Assembly (NCBI RefSeq): GCF_900104025.1
Contig: NZ_FNIQ01000002.1
Location: 248,001 to 312,000, forward strand
Source: Geodermatophilus sp. DSM 45219
Lineage (GTDB): Bacteria; Actinomycetota; Actinomycetes; Mycobacteriales; Geodermatophilaceae
Length of the DNA stretch: 64,000 nt
Direction of reading: 5' to 3'
A program made the position numbers and the translations under genes. Under the pieces are notes generated by a model that worked only from the letters and a program-made list of their open reading frames with translations, made no database searches and had not been told where the DNA came from. This document shows, piece after piece, positions 35,974-43,768 of the stretch; within the stretch, counting starts at the first letter, position 1; each line of letters begins with the position of its first letter.

Positions 35974-36633
35974 TCAGACGTGCGCGAGCCGGCGCGCCCA
36001 GCGGTCGCCGGCCCACTGCAGGGCCTGGACGAGCACGAGCAGCGCGACGACGGTCAGCAGGGTGATGTCGGTGCGGAACTGCTGGTAGCCGAAGCGGATG
36101 GCGAAGTCGCCGAGGCCGCCGCCGCCGACGGCGCCGGCCATCGCCGAGTAGCTGACCAGCGCGACGACGGTGACGGTGACACCGGCGACGAGCGAGGGCC
36201 GCGCCTCCGGCAGCAGCACGGTGCGGACGACGTCCCGGCGGCGGGCGCCCATGGCCATCGCCGCCTCGACCTTGCCGGCGGCGACCTCGCGGAGGCTGGT
36301 CTCCACCAGCCGGGCGAGGAACGGGATGGCGCCGATCGTCAGCGGGACGATGGCCGCGGTGGACCCGATGGTGGTCCCGACGATGCCCCGGGTGACCGGG
36401 GCGACGAGGACCAGCAGGATGATGAACGGCAGCGCGCGGCCCAGGTTGACCCCCAGCCCGAGCGCGCGGTTCAGCAGCGGCCGCGGCGCCAGGCCGCCGG
36501 GTGCGGTGACGGTGAGCAGCACCCCCAGCGGGACGCCGAGCAGCACGGTGACCAGTGCCGCGACCCCCACCATGTAGAGGGTCTCGCCGGTCGCCTCGAG
36601 CAGCTGCGGCCACACGCGGTCCCAGTCGCTCAC
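35974..36633 (-). CDS. metI: MetI, methionine ABC transporter permease
   Basis: A 219-residue permease with five or six membrane helices and the coupling segment EAAMAMGARRRDVVRTVLLPEARPSLVAG, the EAA loop that docks on MetN. Typical MetI features are LNRALGLGVNLGRALPFIILLV and MAGAVGGGGLGDFAIRFGYQQF. The GTG start overlaps the metN stop by four bases. Part of metN-metI-metQ. Confidence 0.94.
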   Translation of the reverse strand: MSDWDRVWPQLLEATGETLYMVGVAALVTVLLGVPLGVLLTVTAPGGLAPRPLLNRALGLGVNLGRALPFIILLVLVAPVTRGIVGTTIGSTAAIVPLTIGAIPFLARLVETSLREVAAGKVEAAMAMGARRRDVVRTVLLPEARPSLVAGVTVTVVALVSYSAMAGAVGGGGLGDFAIRFGYQQFRTDITLLTVVALLVLVQALQWAGDRWARRLAHV

Positions 36634-37664
36634 CGGTCCACCCCCGCTCCCGCGGCGACGCCGCCGTGCACGGGCACCCGCTCGACGAGGACGCCGTCGT
36701 CCCGCAGCCGGCCGACGGCGGCGTCCAGCTCCCCTCCTCCTCCGGTGACCCGCAGCAGCAGCCGGCCGTACCGCCCGCCCGCCACCGTCTCCACCGAACC
36801 GCCGGCGACCTCGACGGCCAGCCCGAGCTCCCCGACCAGGGTCTGCAGCACGACGGTCTCGGGGGCGCGGTCGGTGACCGTCACCCGGAGCAGGGCCCCG
36901 CCGTGCCCGGCGCCGGCATCGGCGACCGGGGCGGGCAGCAGCGCGTCGGCGAGCGGGGAGTGCTCCCGGGTCAGCACCTCCGACAGCCGGCCGCGGTCGA
37001 CCACCCGGCCCCGGTCGAGCATCACCGCGCTGTCGCAGACGGCCTTGACCACCGCCATCTCGTGGGTGATGAGCAGCACGGTCAGGCCGAGCTCGGACCG
37101 GACCCGGCGCAGCAGCTCCAGCACGCTGGTCGTGCTGGCCTGGTCCAGGGCCGAGGTGGCCTCGTCGCAGAGCAGCACCTTCGGCCGGGCGGCCAGCGCG
37201 CGGGCGATGGCCACCCGCTGCTTCTGCCCACCGGACAGCTGCGCGGGACGGGCCTCGGCCCGCTCCCCCAGCCCGACCAGGTCCAGCAGCTCGGTGGCCC
37301 GGCGGCGGCGCTCGGCCCGGCCGACCCCGGCCAGCTCGAGCGGGTGCTCGACGTTGCCCGCGGCGGTCCGCGAGTCCAGCAGCTCGAAGTGCTGGAACAC
37401 CATCCCGATCGACCGGCGGGCCTCGCGGACCCGGTCGTCGGGCAGCTCGGTGAGCACCTGCCCGTCCACGGTCACCGAGCCCGAGGTGGGCCGCTCCAGC
37501 AGGTTCACCAGCCGGACCAGCGTGCTCTTGCCCGACCCGCTGGGCCCGACGACGCCGGCGAACTCCCCGGCCTCCACGTGCAGGCTGACCCCGTCGACGG
37601 CGACCACCTCCCCGGCGCGTCTCCGGGCGGGGAAGACCTTGCGGACGTCGTGCAGTTCGATCAC
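36630..37664 (-). CDS. metN: MetN, methionine ABC transporter ATPase
   Basis: A 344-residue ATPase. Walker A is GPSGSGKST, the signature LSGGQKQRVAIARAL and Walker B VLLCDEATSALD follow, all intact, and THEMAVVKAVCD holds the switch His. The last 90 residues are the C-terminal regulatory NIL domain (VTDRAPETVVLQTLVGELGLAVEV) that senses methionine in the cytoplasm and inhibits transport. I start it at the GTG at 37664, where similarity begins (VIELHDVRKVFPARR). A SAM riboswitch lies about 270 bases upstream, with hairpins in between. Confidence 0.95.
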   Translation of the reverse strand: MIELHDVRKVFPARRRAGEVVAVDGVSLHVEAGEFAGVVGPSGSGKSTLVRLVNLLERPTSGSVTVDGQVLTELPDDRVREARRSIGMVFQHFELLDSRTAAGNVEHPLELAGVGRAERRRRATELLDLVGLGERAEARPAQLSGGQKQRVAIARALAARPKVLLCDEATSALDQASTTSVLELLRRVRSELGLTVLLITHEMAVVKAVCDSAVMLDRGRVVDRGRLSEVLTREHSPLADALLPAPVADAGAGHGGALLRVTVTDRAPETVVLQTLVGELGLAVEVAGGSVETVAGGRYGRLLLRVTGGGGELDAAVGRLRDDGVLVERVPVHGGVAAGAGVDR

Positions 37665-37929
37665 GGAGTCGTGTCCTCGGGTGGGCAGGCGGGGCTGGGT
37701 GGAGGTGGGGGGACGCGCGGGAGCCCGCGCGCTTCGACGGGCCGACCCCCGGCTGGCGGTCTGCTCCGGTCCGGCGTCCCCGGCGGCGGGGCGCGGCGGC
37801 CGGTCGGGCCGCGGGGAGGGGACTACCCGGACGCGCGGGTGGCGAGCCGTGACGGACACAGGTCCGTCGCCGTCCGGCACAGGTCGACGTGCCGGCGAGC
37901 CCACGTGAGCCCTGCGTGCGTCACCGCGT
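37665..37929 (-). promoter_or_regulatory. Long metNIQ leader with tandem hairpins
   Basis: This 265-base leader separates the riboswitch aptamer from metN. Two perfect hairpins lie in tandem close to the aptamer: 37874-37895 (7-base arms CCGGCAC/GTGCCGG) and 37851-37868 (arms GACGGAC/GTCCGTC with a 4-base loop). They are good candidates for the expression platform, either as a terminator or as a site controlling message stability. A short minus-strand frame from inside the aptamer to 37823 has no family resemblance. Confidence 0.5.
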
Positions 37930-38024
37930 CCTCCATCGGTCCTGGCAGTAGCACCCTCGTCCGCCGGGGCGGGGGGTTGCTGCGACGTCGACGAGCCAGG
38001 TCTCTCAGCCGCTCCGGATGGTCC
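37930..38024 (-). promoter_or_regulatory. SAM riboswitch (SAM-I/S-box type) aptamer
   Basis: The minus strand carries S-box features in order: P1 left arm CCATC (38017-38021), the GAG...CTGAGAG...CTGG segment, GCAACC (37975-37980), a P3 hairpin CCGCC/GGCGG, then GGTGCTA (37949-37955) and the P1 right arm GATGG (37933-37937). The L2 loop CTCGTC (37990-37995) is the exact complement of GACGAG just before GGTGCTA (37956-37961), which gives the expected pseudoknot. It lies upstream of metNIQ, the standard target. SAM binding should switch the importer off. I cannot tell SAM-I from the mixed SAM-I/IV type with certainty. Confidence 0.75.
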
Positions 38025-38103
38025 TCCCGGTCGACTCTACGCAGTGCCCGGGACGCAGGACCGCGCCCGCCCTGCGACTCCGCCCACAGGCCGCGCCCCG
38101 GGA

Positions 38104-38694
38104 TCAGACGACGGCGGTGCCGATGAGCCCCTTGCGGGTGACGAGGCCGGCGAGCTGCTCCTCCGGGAGGTCCTCGGTGCCCGCGGGACGGCGCGGCACC
38201 ACCATGTAGCGCGACTCGGCGCTGGCGTCCCAGACCGAGATCCGCGTCCGGTCGGGCAGCTCGACCCCGAACTCCCGCAGCACGCCGCGCGGGTCGCGCA
38301 CGACCCGCGAGCGGTAGGCCTCGCTCTTGTACCAGCCGGGCGAGGGCCCGAGCAGCGCGATCGGGTAGCAGGAGCACAGGGTGCAGACGACGACGTTGTG
38401 CTCGTCGACGGTGTTGGCGACCACCTTCAGCCGCTGCTCCTGCAGCCCGCCGGCCATCGTCAGCCCGAGCTCGCGGATCGCGCTGTTGGCGTCGGCCAGC
38501 AGGCGCTCGGCGAAGCCCGGGTCGACCCAGGCGCGGGCGGCGATCCGGGCGCCGTTGACCGGCGACCCGCCGGCGAGGAACTCGTCGATCCGGCGGTCGA
38601 TCTCGCCGTCGTCGAGCAGGCCTCGGCTCTCCAGGAACGCCTCGACGGAGCGCACCCGCGCCGAGACGGCCGAGCTGGTGTGGTCCCCGCTCAC
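38104..38694 (-). CDS. Cobalt-type nitrile hydratase alpha (or thiocyanate hydrolase gamma) subunit
   Basis: A 196-residue catalytic subunit. The metal claw VCTLCSCYP is intact; Thr within CTLCSC indicates non-corrin cobalt, since iron enzymes have Ser. The three cysteines bind the metal, two of them normally oxidised. Surrounding segments RAWVDPGFAERLLADANSAIRELG and PGWYKSEAYRSRVVRDPRGVLREFG are typical. The enzyme hydrates a nitrile to an amide, or thiocyanate to carbonyl sulphide and ammonia. The GTG start overlaps the stop of the small beta-C gene by four bases. No cobalt chaperone gene of the P14K type was recognised. Confidence 0.9.
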   Translation of the reverse strand: MSGDHTSSAVSARVRSVEAFLESRGLLDDGEIDRRIDEFLAGGSPVNGARIAARAWVDPGFAERLLADANSAIRELGLTMAGGLQEQRLKVVANTVDEHNVVVCTLCSCYPIALLGPSPGWYKSEAYRSRVVRDPRGVLREFGVELPDRTRISVWDASAESRYMVVPRRPAGTEDLPEEQLAGLVTRKGLIGTAVV

Positions 38695-38969
38695 GCGTCC
38701 TCCTCGATCGGGGTCAGGTAGTCGGCCCACAGCTCCACGGTCACCGTGTGGTCCCCCGCGCCGAACAGGTCGGCGGCGGCGAACCGCACGTGCCACACCG
38801 GCTGCGGCGCGCCGGCCCGGCCGCGGGCCCGGTCGTCGGCCAGCGGGTGCACGCCGGCCTCCTCCACGAGCACGCCGACGGCGCCCCGGGCGTACCGCGG
38901 CAGCCGGGTGTGCCCGTCGGGGTCGGTCGTGCGGGTGCGCACCCGCACCCCGGGGGCCAGCTCAGCCAT
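38691..38969 (-). CDS. Nitrile hydratase beta subunit, C-terminal domain as a separate protein
   Basis: A 92-residue protein equal to the SH3-like C-terminal half of a nitrile hydratase beta subunit: APGVRVRTRTTDPDGHTRLPRYARGAVGVLVE, then WHVRFAAADLFGAG and VTVELWADYLTP. In ordinary enzymes this is fused to the N-terminal half. Here it is a gene of its own, starting 8 bases inside the end of the beta-N gene and overlapping the alpha gene by four bases. The same split is known in thiocyanate hydrolase and toyocamycin nitrile hydratase. Confidence 0.88.
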   Translation of the reverse strand: MAELAPGVRVRTRTTDPDGHTRLPRYARGAVGVLVEEAGVHPLADDRARGRAGAPQPVWHVRFAAADLFGAGDHTVTVELWADYLTPIEEDA

Positions 38970-39252
38970 GCGGGCTGTCCAGCTCGTCCGCCGTCGCCAC
39001 GCCCTTGGCGACCAGCAGCGCGGTGATGGCGGTGAACCAGCGCTCGTAGTACGAGGCGGCGAGGTACTCCTCCGGCGGCATCCGCTCGATCGCGTCGCGG
39101 AACTCGTCGAGGTTGTAGACACCGCGCCGGATCAGCGCGCCGTTGAGGGCCAGCACGTGCGCCTCCCAGTCGGCGTGGAACGGCGGCTCGTCGGGCTCCT
39201 CGGCGATCGGCGGGAACCCCGACATCCCGCCGACGTCGTTGATGCGGCTCAC
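38962..39252 (-). CDS. Nitrile hydratase beta subunit, N-terminal domain as a separate protein
   Basis: A 96-residue protein equal to the N-terminal half of a nitrile hydratase beta subunit, from MSRINDVGGMSGFPPI through FHADWEAHVLALNGALIRRGVYNLDEFRDAIERMPPEEYL to YYERWFTAITALLVAKGV. It ends after DELD, where the linker of fused beta subunits would begin. That linker is missing, so the split is not just a frameshift. The gene order beta-N, beta-C, alpha is that of the thiocyanate hydrolase operon. The small 61-residue gene upstream may belong to it. Confidence 0.88.
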   Translation of the reverse strand: MSRINDVGGMSGFPPIAEEPDEPPFHADWEAHVLALNGALIRRGVYNLDEFRDAIERMPPEEYLAASYYERWFTAITALLVAKGVATADELDSPHG

Positions 39253-39295
39253 CGCTCCTTCCTACCGTGCTCCCGGCGGTGTGGCGCGGTGCCCG

Positions 39296-39481
39296 TCACC
39301 GGCGGCCCGGGACGGACGGCGTCCCCGTGGGCCGCGTGCGGGTGAACCGCCAGCCCGCCCGCTCGAGCAGCGCGATGCACTGGTCGACGACGGCCTCGAG
39401 GTCGTACTCCTGCGGCACCTCCGGCGGCATGGCCCGGTCCAGTGCGTTGGCCAGCGCCACGTGGAAGTCGCTCCGCGCCAT
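39296..39481 (-). CDS. Small protein upstream of the nitrile hydratase genes, 61 aa
   Basis: A 61-residue protein, helical (FHVALANALDRAMPPEVPQEYDLEAVVDQCIALLERAGW) with a basic tail. It starts at an ATG at 39481 and ends 43 bases before the beta-N gene on the same strand, so it is probably the first gene of that operon. I do not recognise the family. It could be an assembly factor for the cobalt enzyme, but there is no metal-binding motif to show that. Confidence 0.55.
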   Translation of the reverse strand: MARSDFHVALANALDRAMPPEVPQEYDLEAVVDQCIALLERAGWRFTRTRPTGTPSVPGRR

Positions 39482-39650
39482 CGCCCCGCCTCCCGTCCCC
39501 GGCTGCGCACCTCCTCGACCACGCCCGGTGTGCCCGCCGGCGCCGTCCCGATGATGTCCCGCGCGACGCCGCACGGCAGCACGGTCCGTCCTCCGGCGTC
39601 GTCGGGCGGCTCCCCTGGTCCTCGGCCGCACCCGCTGCGAGGCTCCTCCC

Positions 39651-41075
39651 ATGACCGGGCAGCTGCCGCGGCGGGCCCACACCGTGCTCGCGTCGGCCGA
39701 CGACCGCGGGTTCTCCTCGTTGCGGCACAGCGGCCCGCCGCGCGCGGCCCGGTACGCGCTCGGCCGTGGGCTGCGCGGACGGGCACCACGGTCCGCGCTC
39801 GGGGACTGGGCTCCCGCACCGGACCGCCCGGACGTCGTCGACCAGGTGGTCCGCTCGCACGAGGGCCGGCTGGACTGGCTGGTCCCCGTGCGCGTCGGGC
39901 GGATGACCGCCTCCCCCTACGCCTACCTCCGCGGCGCGGCCAACGTGCACGCCGCGGACTTCGCCGCGCTGCCGGCCACCGGGATCACCCCGGTCGTGTG
40001 CGGCGACGCGCACCTGGGCAACTTCGGCTTCTACGCCTCCCCCGAGCGCGACCTGGTGTTCGACCTCAACGACTTCGACGAGGCCCACCCGGGCGCCTGG
40101 GAGTGGGACCTGCGCCGGCTCACCACCAGCGTCTGGGTGGCGGGCCGGGAGAACGGGACGTCGGAGACGGCGTGCGGCGAGGCGGTCGCGCGGTGCGTGA
40201 AGGAGTACCGGCAGCACATCGCGGCGCTGGCCGAACGGCCGCTGCTGGCCCGCTCGTACGAGCACCTGGACGTCGACCGGCTGCTGCGGACGGCGCCCGG
40301 CACGGGCCTGCGCCGCGAGATCGAGACGTCGGCCCGCCGGGCCCGCAGGCGGACCAGCGACCGGGCGCTACCCCGGATCACCGAGGAGCACGAGGGCGCG
40401 CGGCGGATCGTGGCCGAACCGCCGCTGCTCACCCGGCCGCGGCCGGCCGAGGCGGAGCAGCTGGCCGAGGCGCTGGACGCCTACCTGACCACCCTGCCGC
40501 CGCACTGGGCCCGGGTGGTGGGCGGCTACCGCGTCGTCGACGTCGCGCACAAGGTGGTCGGCGTCGGCTCGGTCGGGCTGCGCGCCTGGGTCGCCCTGTG
40601 CGAGGGCAGCAGCGCCGACGACGTGCTGTTCCTCCAGCTCAAGCAGGCCCGGCGCTCGGTGGTCGCACCGTTCGTGCACGGCGAGTCGGCGTGGCACGCC
40701 CACCAGGGCCAGCGGGTCGTGGAGTACCAGCAGGCGGTGCAGACGGTCAGCGACCCCCTCCTCGGCTGGACCGGCGTGGGCGACGTCCAGTACTACGTCC
40801 GCCAGTTCCGGGACATGAAGGGCGCGATCCCCCTGACCGGCGTCGACGCCCGCGCGCTCACGTCGTACGCGGGCATCTGCGGGTACCTGCTGGCCAAGGG
40901 GCACGCCCGCACCAGCGGGGCGTCGATGATCGCGGGCTACCTCGGCAGCGGCACGAAGGTGCGCGCGGCCCTCTGCCGGTTCGCCCGCGCCTACGCCGAC
41001 CAGACCGAGCGCGACCACGCCGACCTGGTGCGCGCCGTCCAGCGGGGCGTGCTGCCGGCCGAGACCGGCATCTGA
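39651..41075 (+). CDS. DUF2252 family protein
   Basis: A 474-residue protein of the DUF2252 family, which is common in actinobacteria and distantly kinase-like. Characteristic segments are RMTASPYAYLRGAA near residue 85, VVCGDAHLGNFGFYASPERDLVFDLNDFDEA near 125-155 (a kinase-like HxxNFG/DFD arrangement), VVDVAHKVVGVGSVGLRAWVALCEG and YYVRQFRDMKGA. The activity is unknown; phosphotransfer to a small molecule is possible from the fold. It is divergent from the nitrile hydratase operon and lies 13 bases before the monooxygenase gene, so those two may be co-transcribed. Confidence 0.88.
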   Translation: MTGQLPRRAHTVLASADDRGFSSLRHSGPPRAARYALGRGLRGRAPRSALGDWAPAPDRPDVVDQVVRSHEGRLDWLVPVRVGRMTASPYAYLRGAANVHAADFAALPATGITPVVCGDAHLGNFGFYASPERDLVFDLNDFDEAHPGAWEWDLRRLTTSVWVAGRENGTSETACGEAVARCVKEYRQHIAALAERPLLARSYEHLDVDRLLRTAPGTGLRREIETSARRARRRTSDRALPRITEEHEGARRIVAEPPLLTRPRPAEAEQLAEALDAYLTTLPPHWARVVGGYRVVDVAHKVVGVGSVGLRAWVALCEGSSADDVLFLQLKQARRSVVAPFVHGESAWHAHQGQRVVEYQQAVQTVSDPLLGWTGVGDVQYYVRQFRDMKGAIPLTGVDARALTSYAGICGYLLAKGHARTSGASMIAGYLGSGTKVRAALCRFARAYADQTERDHADLVRAVQRGVLPAETGI

Positions 41076-41088
41076 GCGCGGGGAAGAC

Positions 41089-42378
41089 GTGCGGGTCGTC
41101 GTCATCGGTGCCGGGATCGGGGGCCTCGCCCTCGCCCAGGCCCTGCACCGCGCCGGCGTGGACGTGCGCGTCCACGACCGCGACGCCGCGGTCTCGGCCA
41201 CCGGTGGCTACCGGCTGCACCTCGACGCGACCGCGTGCGCGGCACTGCGCCGCCACCTGCGACCGGCGCACTACCAGGCGGTCCTGGCCAGCTCCGCCGG
41301 ATCGGGCGGCTTCCGCCAGTTCGCCGTCACCGACCACCGGCTGCGGCCGCTGCTGGTGGCGCCGCAGGACCCCGGCGAGGAGCGGCTGCTGATCGGCCGC
41401 GTGCCGTTGCGCCGGCTGCTGGCCCACGGCCTGGACGGGCGCCTGTTCCTCGGCCGGGAGTTCACCCACCACCGGGTGGACGGCGACGGGACCGTCACGG
41501 CCCACTTCGCCGACGGCAGCGTCGATTCCGCCGACCTGCTCGTGGGGGCCGACGGTGTCGGCTCGCGCGTGGCCCGGGCCCTGGCCGGCCGGCCGACCTC
41601 GGCGCCGGTCGGCATCAGCGGCATCGCCGGACGCACCCGGCTCGACCCGGGCACCGACCGGCGGGTCCCGGAGGTGCTCCGCGCCGGACCGGCCCTCGCG
41701 TTCGCGCCGGGCGGGGTGGGTGCCTTCCTGAGCCTGCACGACCCACTCCGCGCTCCGGCCGTCGACCCGGCCACCTGCCGGGAGGTGCCGGCGATCGTGG
41801 AGGCACCGCAGCTGGTGTGGGGGCTCATCGCACCCGACCGGCTGCTGCCCCGTGACCTGCGGGAGCGCTCGGGCGCCGCCCTCGCCGAGGTCGCCACCGA
41901 CCTGCTCGCCGGCTGGTCCGGCGACGTGCGGTCCGTGGTCGGTGCGGCCGACCGGGACGACCTGGGCGCCTACCGCTTCCACGCCGCCGACCCCGACGCC
42001 GAGCTGACGCCCTGGCCGGCCGGCCCGGTCGTCTGCCTCGGCGACGCGGTGCACGCGATGCCGCCGACCGGCGGGATGGCCGCGGCCACCGCGATCCGGG
42101 ACGCCGACCTGCTCGCCGGGCACCTCGCGGCGGTCCGCGCCGGCACCTCCTCCCTCGCGCTGGCCGTGCACGACCACCAGCGGCAGATGGCCACCTACGC
42201 GCCGGCCGCCGTCCGGGAGTCGCTGGCGCCGCTGCGGTGGATCCGGGCGGCCGGCTCGCCAGGCGGGCGGCTGGTCGCGCGCGGTCTGCTCCCCGTGGCC
42301 GCGCTCGCTGCGGGCACCCACCGGGCGCTGACCGGGCGCGGCCGGCCGGCCCCGACCGACGGCACGTCCGGCCCCTGA
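41089..42378 (+). CDS. FAD-dependent aromatic-ring-type monooxygenase
   Basis: A 429-residue class A flavoprotein monooxygenase. The FAD-binding GxGxxG is at residues 8-13 (VIGAGIGGLALAQAL), the middle DG motif is LLVGADGVGSRVARAL, and the GD motif VVCLGDAVHAMPPTGG is near 320. Enzymes of this type hydroxylate aromatic or polyketide substrates using NAD(P)H and oxygen. The C-terminal 40 residues are Arg- and Pro-rich. Substrate is unknown. It starts at a GTG 13 bases after the DUF2252 gene. Confidence 0.87.
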   Translation: MRVVVIGAGIGGLALAQALHRAGVDVRVHDRDAAVSATGGYRLHLDATACAALRRHLRPAHYQAVLASSAGSGGFRQFAVTDHRLRPLLVAPQDPGEERLLIGRVPLRRLLAHGLDGRLFLGREFTHHRVDGDGTVTAHFADGSVDSADLLVGADGVGSRVARALAGRPTSAPVGISGIAGRTRLDPGTDRRVPEVLRAGPALAFAPGGVGAFLSLHDPLRAPAVDPATCREVPAIVEAPQLVWGLIAPDRLLPRDLRERSGAALAEVATDLLAGWSGDVRSVVGAADRDDLGAYRFHAADPDAELTPWPAGPVVCLGDAVHAMPPTGGMAAATAIRDADLLAGHLAAVRAGTSSLALAVHDHQRQMATYAPAAVRESLAPLRWIRAAGSPGGRLVARGLLPVAALAAGTHRALTGRGRPAPTDGTSGP

Positions 42379-42469
42379 GGAGCTCGGGCGTGCTGCCGCG
42401 CCGGGGCCGCACCGATGACGCGGCCCCCTCGGGTCCTGCACCCGGCCGACTGCCGACTACGGTCGCCCC

Positions 42470-42658
42470 ATGCCGCTGGTCTTCCACTGGGGCGGCCCCC
42501 GGCACGGTGAGGTCGACGAGGTGCCCGCCGAGTCGCTCGCGTCCTCGGTGCTGGTCTACGACGGGCCACGCTGGTTCGGCGTCTACCAGCGGTTCGAGCC
42601 CCGGCAGCTGCGGACCACCGCGCAGGGCCTGGCCGAGGTGTGGGTCGTCCGCGAGTAG
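42470..42658 (+). CDS. Hypothetical small protein, 62 aa
   Basis: A 62-residue soluble protein beginning [19 protein letters not shown], with a [22 protein letters not shown] end. The pattern suggests a small beta-sheet domain. I do not recognise the family. Codon use matches the neighbours. It lies 91 bases after the monooxygenase gene. Confidence 0.55.
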   Translation: MPLVFHWGGPRHGEVDEVPAESLASSVLVYDGPRWFGVYQRFEPRQLRTTAQGLAEVWVVRE

Positions 42659-42687
42659 CCGCGGCACCTCGTCGAGGGGCGTCGTCG

Positions 42688-42939
42688 TCAGGCGTCGGCA
42701 CCCGGCTGGTGACCGGGCACCCCGACCTCGCGCAGGTCGGTGACCGCCAGGACCCGGCCGGCCGGGTAGAGATCGATCTGGGCGTCCTCGGTGAGGGCCG
42801 ACACCACGGTCAGCCAGCCGGCGGGGCCGAAGCGGACGATCCTCCCCGGCAGCTCGACCGGGCGGGACGCATCCGACGGGTCCTCGACCACGACCCGGCC
42901 CTCGTACAGGTGGCGGTCGTTGACGGTGGTGATGTCCAT
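42688..42939 (-). CDS. Hypothetical protein, 83 aa
   Basis: An 83-residue protein, mostly beta-strand in appearance ([16 protein letters not shown], then [38 protein letters not shown]). It may be a compact beta-barrel. No known family was recognised. It is convergent with the 62-residue gene and divergent from the cold-shock gene, so it has its own promoter in the 255-base gap upstream. Confidence 0.55.
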   Translation of the reverse strand: MDITTVNDRHLYEGRVVVEDPSDASRPVELPGRIVRFGPAGWLTVVSALTEDAQIDLYPAGRVLAVTDLREVGVPGHQPGADA

Positions 42940-43194
42940 CGGACCATCCTCCTGCTCGCGACGCCCGCCATCGGACGCTCATCGGCGAGGAGATCCACCC
43001 CTCATCGGGGGGACCGGGCCCTCGTCGCCGCCGGTGACCCGTACAGTCGGTCCCGGTCGCTGTTGTGCCTCTGCCTCGTTCTCGAACGTCCGCAGTCGTC
43101 TCTGCCTGACGTTCCTCTCGGTCCTGCCGGTCGGTGCGGCGACCCAGGACCGACGCCTGTCGGTCCTGACGCGACAGCACGGAGAGAAGACGAC
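42940..43194 (+). promoter_or_regulatory. Leader region of the cold-shock gene
   Basis: This 255-base stretch is gene-free and contains the promoter and 5' leader of the csp gene. Long leaders that refold with temperature are a known feature of csp messages. A GGAGAGAAG ribosome-binding site lies just before the start at 43195. I could not fix the transcription start. Confidence 0.35.
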
Positions 43195-43398
43195 ATGGCT
43201 CAGGGCACTGTGAAGTGGTTCAACGCGGAGAAGGGCTTCGGCTTCATCGAGCAGGACGGCGGCGGCGCCGACGTCTTCTGCCACTTCTCGGCCATCAGCG
43301 GCAGCGGCTACCGGTCGCTGGAAGAGGCGCAGCGCGTCGAGTTCGACATCACCCAGGGCCAGAAGGGTCCGCAGGCGGAGAACGTCCGCGCCCTGTGA
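43195..43398 (+). CDS. Cold-shock protein (CspA family)
   Basis: A 67-residue cold-shock domain protein that binds single-stranded RNA and DNA and melts secondary structure in messages. Both nucleic-acid-binding motifs are intact: KGFGFIEQD (RNP1) and VFCHFSAI (RNP2, Cys in place of the usual Phe or Val). [14 protein letters not shown] is the usual start. A near-ideal hairpin follows the stop, so it is a single-gene transcript. Confidence 0.95.
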   Translation: MAQGTVKWFNAEKGFGFIEQDGGGADVFCHFSAISGSGYRSLEEAQRVEFDITQGQKGPQAENVRAL

Positions 43399-43403
43399 CC
43401 GAC

Positions 43404-43442
43404 GGGTGAGGGGGCACGGCGCGACGCCGTGCCCCCTCACCC
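43404..43442 (+). terminator. Terminator of the cold-shock gene
   Basis: An 18-base perfect stem (GGGTGAGGGGGCACGGCG paired with CGCCGTGCCCCCTCACCC) with the three-base loop CGA. It starts six bases after the csp stop. This is one of the strongest hairpins in the window. Confidence 0.85.
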
Positions 43443-43768
43443 CGGGTGTGCCCGGCCCGAGGCGGCCGGTCCCGCCACGGAGCCGCTCAGGCTCCCGACG
43501 GACGAGCGCGCCGTGGCCGGCGGCTCCCCTCGACGCACGACGTCGACGGGGTCCGGCACGTCACTCGGAGAGGCGCGCGTCGAGCGCGCGGCCGACGGCA
43601 CGGCCCGCAGCGGCTGACCCGCGACGAGGAGGTCTGGCGACTCCTCCCGCCGCTCGACCGGCCCCGCGGGCATGGATCGGACGCCCTCCGTGTTGGGTGG
43701 GTGACGGTCCGCCCACAGACGGGCGTCGACCTCCCCGACCCCAGACCATCGAAGGACGCTGCCTGCCC
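43443..43768. other. Gene-free stretch upstream of the SUV3-like helicase
   Basis: 326 bases without a convincing gene between the csp terminator and the helicase. Several short inverted repeats are present, but none is more than expected from the base composition. The helicase promoter must lie here. Confidence 0.35.

Noticed and set aside
37930-38024. TPP riboswitch, because of a CTGAGAG string
   Set aside because: The rest of the TPP consensus is missing, whereas GCAACC, GGTGCTA, P1 and the pseudoknot fit the SAM riboswitch and the gene downstream is metN.
38691-39252. Nitrile hydratase beta subunit broken by a frameshift
   Set aside because: The linker between the halves is absent, the downstream half has its own ATG, and the same three-gene layout is known in thiocyanate hydrolase.
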